This document shows positions 18,953 to 28,233 of a DNA stretch of 46,798 bases, one piece after another (within the stretch, counting starts at the first letter, position 1; the number at the start of each line of letters is the position of its first letter). This stretch comes from Trebouxia sp. TZW2008 (taxonomy: Eukaryota; Chlorophyta; Trebouxiophyceae; Trebouxiales; Trebouxiaceae), in contig BDIU01000169.1 in NCBI GenBank assembly GCA_002118135.1, forward strand, positions 1 to 46,798, given 5' to 3'. Made by a program: the position numbers and the translations under genes. The notes beneath the pieces are model-generated. The model was not told the origin of the DNA, made no database searches, and saw only the letters and a list, made by a program, of their open reading frames with translations.

Positions 18953-21900
18953 TCCAGTTTGCAACAGCTCAGCGGCACCAGGGCCAGACACCTGATCAGC
19001 CTTTGCTTGTGACCCTTTATCCCGCTTGACCTTTTTCTCTTTTGCCTTGTTAGCTGCTGTATGCTCAACAGCTACAAGCCCAGAGGCTGCTGTGACACCA
19101 GGCTCAGCGCCTTTTTGGACCTCACCCTGCTTGCTATCCCTGGATGCTTTACCAGCCTTTGTCTGCCTGCTTTGCTTTGATGCATTACCAGTAGCATCAG
19201 AGTGCTTGCTGGCTTTTGACGCAATGTTGGCAGCAGCAGCGGCAGCAGCATCAGAAACAGGTCCTGTGAGGCTGCTCTTTGAGGCAGTGGCAGTAGTATT
19301 GAAAACAGGGGCTGATGCAGGCTCAACAGGGTCCAGCACATCTGCAAGGAAGCTTCGACTGCCTTTGTCTTTTTGAAGTGGCTTTGCTGTCTGTTCCAGG
19401 GTCTTGACTTTGCTGCTTTTCTTGGGCTTGAGTGCTGCTCCAGGGTCTGCAGACTGTTTCTTTCGCTTTTTGACAGGCTGTGCAGCTTTGTCAAGATCCA
19501 CGGAAGCGCTGTTGAGCATTTCCGCTGCTGCAGTCTTGCTTGAGCGCTTAGACACATGGGCATCATCTGCATCACGCTGCCGCTTTTTGACTTTGACGGC
19601 TGTCTGCTGAGCGATGTCACCAACATGATCCAAAACCTCTTGAGCACGGCTTTCAGCCGCTTTGCTGTGCTGGACTGTAGGATTGGCTGACTTTGCGGGT
19701 TGACGCATGCCTGATTTGGCAACCTGTTGAGGCAAGCCTGATTTGGCAACTTGTTGAGGGTTGCCTGATTTGGCAACCTTTCTGGTGTCCAGTATGTCAA
19801 GCATGGGTACTAGCTGTTGCAGCTGTGCTTGATAGTCAGGCTGATCAGCTACAGGGCAGCCTCTGAGGGTCACTTGATGCAGACAAGGTAGCTGTGACAG
19901 CACCTAAATACAGTGAATCACCACACATAACAGTCGATACCCAATACATAGTGTTTGAGAGTATGAATCACTGAGATGCAGTGCAAATTATGAAATACAC
20001 AGTGTGTACGCAATACCTACGCAAGTATATGACAGTATCAATCATTGAAATGGAGAGTATGGTGATTCCTACAGATGACAAACAACCTTCATGAGAATAC
20101 GCTTTACACTAGCTGCTGCACACAAGCAATGCATGGACAGCAGCACGTCCCTTGAGACACCTTATCATTCAATGCTTACAATGTGTTCAGCAGGGCCGGG
20201 ATGCAATGCTTTTTGAGCACTGCCCAGCATTATTACGATGCAGCACACGAAGAAGACGATATGCATCTGGTTGCATGCTTTTGTTTCAGAATCAGTGCCA
20301 TCTGCAGTACTTGAGTACTGTTCAAGGCAACGTCTTATACCTCATTAGAGCTCAGCCCAAATCAATGTGCAGCAATGCAATAACGCAAGAGTCTCAGCCA
20401 TGAATATTTGCATACCTGCACTTCTTTGATGTTCATCACATTGTTGCTTCCTGCCTCAACAATCTTGAGGCGTTGGTTGCTGCTGAGCTCGGCAGGGAGA
20501 CTCTGCAAGGCATTGTTGCTGACTCGCAGCTCAGCAAGACTCTGACACTCTCTGAGTGCTGTCCCAAGGTGCTTCAGCCTGCAGGCACCAGCTCAGGTAG
20601 TTATCATATTCAACCCGAGGAGAGAAAACAAATTTGTTTCCCTGTTTTATTTCTCCCCTGTCTTGCAACAAAAACACCATTTGCAGTACCCTGAAGAATT
20701 GCGGAGCACTGTTACATGCACAGATAAGCGCCTACCTGTTATGCGCTACTGACAGCTTGGCTAAAGCAGTGCAGCCTTGCAGAGAGTCACCCATGTCTTC
20801 CACCTGATTCTGCTTCAAGATCAAGGTGTTCAATTCAGGCAGTCTCCCTACGCCTGTACTGCAGACACAGCTTGTTGTGCATCAGGAGCGAGCAGTTGAA
20901 AAGGCACCTGCTGTCACCATTGTAGCTGCATGAGGAAGGGCAGGAAAGGCCCATTCATGAGTTTGAATCCACTCTGCATGGGTACAGAGAAGAAAAGAGG
21001 AAAGAGAAAGGTTTATGCCCAACAGGCATTGTGGCAAGAGACTCTGCAAGCAGAAGCAGACAAAGCATGCGACATTATATCCCTGGGATGCCTCTAAGCC
21101 AATCATGCCTCACAAAGCTTATGACATTTAACGTTGAAAGTTTTGAGCTTTAATGCACGTTTTGCAACTAGAGCATAAGCAGTGGTTGGAAAAGAGCATG
21201 CACTGATAAGCTGATGAAGCGCTGGCAGTACCTGCAATGCTTGTTAGCTGGTTGTCATTAAGCATGAGCGCTCGTAGTGAAGGCAGGTAGCAGACCTCCA
21301 AATGTCCTTGCAATGCATTATGCCCCAGATTCAGAACCTGCACATGAGACAAGTGCATGCTTCAGCCAGCATGTCTGATATCCGTCTTGCATTGCGACAA
21401 GTCAAAAGTCTGATGTATTGACATGCCTCGTCTTACATACATTTTGCACAGGCGTGACATTTGCAAAATGACAATGAACACCTTGTACATGCCGATGCAG
21501 CACATGCATGTCAAGTGGCCATGACAGGGATTGTATCTGACGCCTTGCTTGAGTGGTGCTTTCAATACCTGCAGCTGATGCAACGGCTCCAAGCCTGTCA
21601 ACCCAGTGATTTGATTGGTCTGGGCAGACAGCCATTTCAGGGCTGTGTTCTGACTCACGCCCTCCAAACTGGTCAGACTGTTGCAGCTCAGGTCCAGCCG
21701 AATCAGCTGCGAGCAGGCGCTTAAGCGAACGATCTGCATCAGCGCGAGACTCAGTGATGTCAGAAGCAATGGCGCTGAGTTGCATCGCTAGAATTGCCAG
21801 GCGCGCCTGCCTTTTCGATGCCTTTGCCTGGCAAAATCAGCTTTTGCAGCTTTGAAGGGTCCTCGTCAGGGAACTCCTGACTGATCAACTTTGGCGTGAG

Positions 21901-21966
21901 CTTCACCATGACCAGCTCGGGTGCGGCAGCAACTTGGTGTTTGACTTTGTACTTCGCAATGCGCAT
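18899..21966 (-). CDS. leucine-rich repeat protein with basic C-terminal tail, 6 exons
   Basis: Exons: 21966..21811, 21733..21569, 21337..21232, 20853..20736, 20578..20416, 19903..18899, for 570 residues. Residues 50-235 or so are SDS22-like LRRs with LxxLxLxxN spacing (for example LIRLDLSCNSLTSLEGV, LRALMLNDNQLTSI, LAELRVSNNALQSLPAEL). An LRRcap-like end follows (LPCLHQVTLRGCPVADQPDY). The remaining 290 residues or so are Lys/Ser/Ala-rich with nuclear-localisation-like clusters (VKKRKKQ, KVKKRQRD) and a three-fold QQVAKSG-type repeat. The order, including an N-terminal VKLTPKLI, matches an uncharacterised plant LRR family (Arabidopsis At5g22320 as I recall it). A nuclear or nucleolar scaffold role is inference. 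Intron 1 uses a GC donor (AAG|GCAGGC). Confidence 0.85.
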
Positions 21967-22078
21967 CGAAAAGTTTGACTGCTATGTCAGAGACTGGCTT
22001 CGGAGCAGTCGGCCTTGCCATTTGCACCAGGGGCGTTCGCAGGTTTCATAGGCCTTCACAAGCGCTGTACATGAGCTT
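21967..22078. promoter_or_regulatory. 112-bp divergent promoter, LRR gene / small orphan
   Basis: Only 112 bp separate the two start codons. The segment is CpG-richer. No defined motif was identified. Confidence 0.5.
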
Positions 22079-22519
22079 ATGGTTGATCTAGAATCAGAAA
22101 CAGGGCCGAAACCCCCGCAACCGCGCAAGGCACTTGAAAAGCCACAACGCAAGGTACAGCCGCACAGGTGTAACGCTCGAGTCGAGGACTTTCTGCAGGT
22201 AAGGCAGCACTGTTGGTCGATGGGCGCAGTGCAAGCAGGACACTTTCTATATTATATTACTCACATGCCGTGTGGTGTAGAGCCTGTTCACATTGGAGTT
22301 TTCAGACAAAGTTCGGCCTGCCTGGAAGAACATGCGACTCTGTTTCAAGTCCGAGCCGGGGTACGTGCATTGCATCGTATGAAGTACCTGTTTTGTGATG
22401 CTGGCAATTCACAAACGAAAGACTCGTCGTACAGGCAAGAGCCTGATATGCCATACCTCGTCATCAAAGATCCTGACTTGTACCTGAATCCTGATAAACT
22501 GACGTACCGCAAAGAGTGA
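22079..22519 (+). CDS. small basic protein of unknown family, 3 exons
   Basis: Exons 22079-22198, 22281-22360 and 22435-22519 join in phase to give 94 residues. It starts MVDLESETGPKPPQPRKALE and ends DPDLYLNPDKLTYRKE. The middle exon (SDKVRPAWKNMRLCFKSEPG) has the composition of real coding sequence. There is no signal peptide or membrane segment. An unspliced reading from the same start also stays open to the same stop, because both introns happen to preserve an open frame. I prefer the spliced form because both introns have canonical GT-AG ends and the spliced peptide is more protein-like. The family is not recognised; a small organellar or ribosome-associated subunit is only a guess. Confidence 0.55.
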   Translation: MVDLESETGPKPPQPRKALEKPQRKVQPHRCNARVEDFLQVRQHCWSMGAVQAGHFLYYITHMPCGVEPVHIGVFRQSSACLEEHATLFQVRAGVRALHRMKYLFCDAGNSQTKDSSYRQEPDMPYLVIKDPDLYLNPDKLTYRKE

Positions 22520-23655
22520 CAGCCGCCGATTGACACGGGCTCTTCAGCACCTCAGATTGTTGGCATCGACGTGAGCAGGAGAATGATGAGCCTTGTGCAG
22601 TACGGAAATGCACCCTCAGTGAGTGGCAGATGCAAATTTCTCACATGTGTCATGACATGGCTCAAATGGGTGAACTGACATGAAATGGGCAAACAGACAT
22701 GTGCTGCCATGGCAAATGCCAGCTCAGAAGCACAAGCCAGGCCCAATACAACGTGCAAATGCCAAAGCTACTGGAGGTGGCGCTGCCATTTACATGACTT
22801 CAACAACACTGAATCAGATGTGAATGAATGCCAGTGAACCCAATCGAGCTGTATGGCCCAACAAGCACATGCACATCATAAGTACTGTATTGGACAAAAT
22901 TTGCCACAGTAATCCGTGTTTTATGTGATGCCAAAGCATTCATGCCATCTTCACTTGTGCAGCAGAAGCTTTAGAGATTGTAAACTGTGAAGCTGATTGA
23001 AGACAGACCGATACAGCAGCAGAGGGTTTGCTGCTGCTTTTGCACCTTGCACTTCCTAGCTGACTATTGCCGCAGTGCATTCAAAAGCATGACTGACTTG
23101 TTATGTTCTAGCTGGCTGCCCTTGCAACCGTAGCTCTGAGCTGCTGTCTTGACTGTTTTGAGGCAACAGAGTGCAACCATCATATTGTTCTCCATGGGTA
23201 TACTTCATGAAGCGCTACTTGCATGTCATTCATCTCCTTAGTGAGAATGATCTTACTTCCCAGCCGGCAACTGCGAGAATAGGAACCACCTATGGATTGT
23301 CACAAAAGGCAAAGAACCCGGGATAAATGAAAGCAGCACAAAGTGTCGGCCCAGCAATGCCACAGACATGAACCAATGAATTCAATGTGCAGCAATACTG
23401 CGTTGCTGAGGATGCATGCAGTAATGCCAGCAGGCCAAGCTAATGCAAGCAAGATGTACATGCAAAGACGTGTAAGCCTGGCACCAGTACTGTTGATGCC
23501 CTTATGCGTATTCAAGTGACAGCTTTTGTACATGCTGTATAAGCTTTTCTAGATGTACATGCAGCTGTGCACATGAATGGGTCGCAAGGCTCACGACAGC
23601 AGCAGCGCAGAAAAAGCATATGCAGAGAGAATGCATGCTGAGCCAAAAAGTCGCA
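22520..23655. other. 1.1-kb convergent intergenic region
   Basis: This lies between the small orphan and the ferredoxin-like gene. I found only short open frames. There is no RNA gene, no clear tandem array and no transposon end. Confidence 0.5.
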
Positions 23656-25097
23656 TTACTTGCTGGTGACAGAGGGCGTTATCTGTCGCAACTGCCGCAA
23701 GTAGTCCTTTGTTTGTGGTATCTGACCGAGGTACTCATTGGGAACTGAGACTACGCACTCAACAATGCCTCTTCCTTCTGGTGACTCTGTGACCTCTGCA
23801 CGTATGCCACAATACATCAGCTGACACAGCGCCAAGAAGTAGACTGCTGACTGCTGACAGCAACATTCTGCTGCATTCGAGCTGTGCTATGCATCCTGAT
23901 TGCTGACCTTCATCACCGAGTAGCTCTTGATGCTCTTGTAGGACATCGACTAGTGTGTGTCCAGTCAGAGCGCGCAAGGTATGTCGCTGGCCATACACAT
24001 CGACCACTGTGACTTGAATCCTGCATGTCGACAGCACCAAGCGTGAATGCGGGTCACCATATCTGACGGTAGTACACAAACATCAGGTAAGTCTGCAGGA
24101 CCTACATTCTGTCATATATGCTTGGGGCTGTTGATGCACATCGCATATGCTGCGATGTCAGTCTGAGGTTCTGGTACTGCCGCAACAGACACCTCAGTGC
24201 CATATGGATGTGTCGCAATAGGCTGCGAGCAAGGAGCTCTGGCAACGCCAATCGACGCGCTGCAAGCGCTGAACCAAGGGTAACAAGCAAGCAGGTGAAA
24301 TCTAAAATGTCAAAGGCAGCTTGCATGCACAAGTCTGCCCTGTAGGTGTGCTTCTGGATCAGCGGTTGATCATTGAGCACATTGCTTGTCTGCGTGAATC
24401 ACTTGTGATCATGCCTTGAGTCCATCACAGCTGCTTGTCGGCTGTTTCTGACCAAAAAAACATGTTCTTGTCATGATCATGCTCTGGAAGTGTGGCACGC
24501 TGCTGCACAGCGCTGCAGCATCATGTTGTTGCAAAAAGCTCGGTCTGGCAAGGAACAGCTCTTCTTTCATGTCAAGGAGATTTACATGCATCCCTGATTT
24601 ATGTGGTGACCGAGCTTAGCATTGCATGGCAGACTTTGAGACGCAAGACCGTGGCTGGCAAGGCTGGGACAAGCCAAGTGTGATCATGACATGCAACACT
24701 ATGGTGCGCCTCAATGCCCGGCCAACGGGCCTTGCAGACAACTTTTGTTCTGCGCATGCGGTGTCGCTGCGTGATTGCATGCATTTTCTGAGCACAGCGG
24801 ATGACACATGTTGACAAATCAACTGCAGCTGGCTTATGTCACCAGATGTCACGGAAGAGCACATCGTTCGGCAATGCGCCTGGCGGATTGCCCCTGACGC
24901 TTGATCGAATCGACTGAGCAGTCAGCGTGCAGAAACGAGCGAGAGTGCTGATCAAGCCTATTGACGCGGATCCGCGCGACAAGCCGAGCGAACGGCGAGG
25001 CTTGGGACTCACCAACGGATTTGTCGGAGGGGCTCATTGATGGCGATTTCGCGCTACATCTGGGCAGCATTCGCGGCCTATCTTGCCAGTCGCGCAT
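23656..25097 (-). CDS. ferredoxin-fold mitochondrial protein, possibly the complex I subunit C1-FDX
   Basis: Exons: 25097..25013, 24259..24193, 24020..23908, 23795..23656. Phases close, for 134 residues. The first 50 residues are Arg/Leu/Ala-rich, like a mitochondrial presequence (ARRLALPELLARSLLRHIH). The rest begins with a ferredoxin-type beta-grasp (IQVTVVDVYGQRHTLRALTG, then HTLVDVLQEH) and ends GIVECVVSVPNEYLGQIPQT. The usual CxxxxCxxC set for a [2Fe-2S] cluster is absent; only one Cys (VECVV) lies in the mature part. This fits C1-FDX, the bridge subunit of plant and algal complex I that has lost the cluster. The match is from memory of the family shape. A later in-frame ATG (MLPRC) could also be the start. 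It shares a short divergent promoter with the APMAP-like gene. Confidence 0.6.
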
Positions 25098-25155
25098 GTG
25101 AGATCCTGACCGTTCTCTGACACACCGCGTCTGATCACGTCCCTCCTGCAGATGC
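25098..25155. promoter_or_regulatory. 58-bp head-to-head gap, ferredoxin-like / APMAP-like
   Basis: The start codons at 25097 (-) and 25156 (+) are almost adjacent, so the 5' UTRs must be very short, overlap or begin inside the other gene. The region is CpG-richer. Confidence 0.45.
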
Positions 25156-28100
25156 ATGCCGGTCAAAACCAAAGCATTGACTGCGCATGTCGCCTTGACT
25201 GCTGTAGGGAGCGGGCTCTCACTACCATATCCATGTTTTGGTACCGTGCAGACGATCCCCAGTCACAAATTGCCCACTCCATCCAAACTTGAGGTAGACT
25301 CTACCCTAATTTCTGTGGCACTGCAACTTGCAACTGCGGTTGTGACACCCTGCTCTGTATCTTTCGATGTTTAATGTAGCGCTTCATGTTGCTATAGTGC
25401 TGCTCTCAAGGGTCATTACGCACCAAACAACATTCTGATGTAGCTCTAATGTTGGTCTGAACAGGGTCAATATGCACCAAATGACGTTCTCAAGGGCGTC
25501 ACTAAATTGTTCCGAGGGCAATTGCAGGCTGCAGGTAGTTGCAATCTGAGCATGAGACCCACAGCACAGGACATGCGTGGTGCATCAGTGCTCTCATTGC
25601 CATCAATGTTCATTTGGCATCAAAGCTGTCCTTCTGTGTGTTAGTTCGAAGCCTTCCGTCAATGCACCATTGGCATCAGACCTGTCCTTCTATGCGTCAC
25701 ATCAGAGGCTTGCCCCCATAGCCATCACTGCGCATCTGACATGAAAGGTCTCCTTCTATGTGTTACATCAAAGGCTTGCCCCCATTGCCATCAATACACC
25801 TTTGGCATCAATTCTGTCCTCCTCTATATCACTTCAAATGTCTGCCCCAACTGACACCATTGCACGTTTGGCATAAAGCTGTCCTTCTGTGAGGGCCTGG
25901 CCCTGCTGCCATCAGTACGCATTTGAGGCAAAAGCTGTCCTTCTGTGTGTCACGTCGACGGCCTGGCCCCATTGACATCGCTGCAATCTTGTCATGAAAC
26001 CTGTCCTTCTGTGTGTCAAATCAAAGGCTTGCCATACGTGAGCCTGAGACAGTTGGTGTGACACTGTCTAGTCTTCTTTGTCAACAGGTAAACAGCATAA
26101 CCAGGCGTGCTTACTGTGATAGTTAACAAAAGCCAACCTGGCAAGACAGGACTTACGCCCTGCACGCCTAGCGTTTGTGCTAGAGTATGTGGTATATACA
26201 TATTTTCACAATTGCCCTGCAGAACATGTACACCCAACAAAGTCTGGCGCATTGCATCTGGCCGACAAGTTTGGAAACTTCTTCATCACACAGCCAGATT
26301 CTGGGAGTCAAGGGGGCTATGGGCCATTGAAGAAGATTGCATACCTTGGCCCCAGCCGGCCTTTAGGTCACACAGAAGATGCCCAGGGAAACGTCCTGTT
26401 TGCTGATTCAGACAAGGTCTGCTGCTTGCTTTACAAACACACATCCAAACATTGAAACGGGTGGGCTGTGTCATGTAAAGAAGTGTACAGATGTTGGCCC
26501 AGTAAGTCTTTAGGTCATACAGAAGATTTTCAGGAAAGCATCCTGTTTGCTGAATTCGACAAGGTCTGCTCTTTGCTTTGAAAAAGCATCTCCATGCAGT
26601 TGATATGGGTGGCCTGTTTCACATCCTGTTTGCTGATTCTGACAAGGTCTGCTTCTTGCTGTGCAAGGACATCTCAATGCACTTGTTGCAGGTACTTGTG
26701 TCTTGTCATGTGCAACATGCTCAAACTGCTGGCTTTGTATAGCATGCATAGCATTGCGTGCATGATGTAGTATGCATCGTGACCTGACTGGACCAAAGAA
26801 GGTAGACATGACATTGAATGTACACACTGGAACTCATTTGTTCTGCTCTGGGGTGTACGTATGCTCTGGTTCCTGACCTCCAATGATGTCTGCTGTACAG
26901 TGTCTTGTGATGGTTGAGAAAGGCACCAACACAGTCAGTGATGACTCGCCTACAGACCCTGGAGTGGTGCTGAACTATGCCAATGACGTGGCCGTTGCCA
27001 TCTTGTGCCATGCCAAATCAAATGCCACCTTGTTTCTGACCTCAAACTGCTTGCTGTTGTACAGGGTCACTTCATGGTTGAGAAAGGGACAAACAAAGTG
27101 GTGGTGCTATCTGGTCAAGTCAGTGATGACTTGCCCTTAGAACCTGGAGTGGTGCTGAAATGCGCCAATGACATGGACATTGCCGTCTTGCACAACGTCA
27201 AGTCAAATGCCGCCTTTGTGTTGACCTCAAACAACTGCTGACTTGTTTCTGAATTGATAATAAGTCAAATCAAATGCCACCTTGTGTCTCACCTAAAAAC
27301 AACTGCTGGCCTGTTTTTGATCTCACAACATTCACTGCTGCACAGGGTTTGGTTATGCTCGAAAAGGGGACAAACAAAGTGGTGGTGCTAACTGGTCAAG
27401 TCAGTGATGACTCGCCCCTAGACCCTGGAGTGGTTTTGAACTATGCCAATGACGTGGATATTGCGCAAGACGGCACAGTGTACCTTTCTACATCTTCTGA
27501 GATCCCGGTGGTGCCAAACAAGTTTGGCTTTCATGACACCTTTTCCACCTTTAGCCTCACCATGTTCCAGGTAAGAAAAGGGAGAAGGAAAAGGAAAGGA
27601 ACTTTGATACATGTTGTCATCTGAAAGTTTGATACGCAGTACATGCACTGACTGTTCTGATGCGCTACAATACACTTCCTACCTTGAGTATCTGCAAGCC
27701 ACTGAGGTTTGCTATGCCAATTTTCAGAGGTGTGTGTTGTAAAGTCATGCGTTGTGGGCTGGCATGTATTATCATGTCAGCTATGCTTTTGGCATGCCCC
27801 ATTGTTGTTGTGTTGCAAATTGCAGGGTTCCCTGACTGGCAGGCTGATATCATACAACCCCAAAACCAGGAAAACACATGCACTGACTGGAGGCTTTTAC
27901 TATGCCAATGGCGTGGCTGTTTCCCAAGATCAGTCGTTTGTTGCAGTGGTGGAAACTATGACTGCGTCAGTTCACAAGTATTGGCTCAAAGGGCCCAAGG
28001 TGGGGTGACTGAATCCTAAACCCCTCAAGGCCCCCCTCTCTTTCATTGTCCCTTTGCTCCATGCTCATTCACCATTTGACATCTAATCTTCCTCACCTTT

Positions 28101-28197
28101 GGGTTAAAGTTTTTGCACCTCATGGCTTCTGTACAGTTCTCCCCTGGTGTCATCCAAATCAAACCCCATTTCCCCAGACCCAACATCTCTCGTCCCT

Positions 28198-28233
<36 letters not shown>

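Noticed and set aside
25038..25096. Plus-strand start MAISRYIWAAFAAYLASRA before the APMAP-like gene
   Set aside because: It looks like a signal peptide, but no donor joins it in phase to the next exon, and it overlaps exon 1 of the ferredoxin-like gene on the other strand.
26901..27241. Extra full exons (domain repeats) in the APMAP-like protein
   Set aside because: The copies are truncated heads without donors. The protein already has the normal length using one copy.
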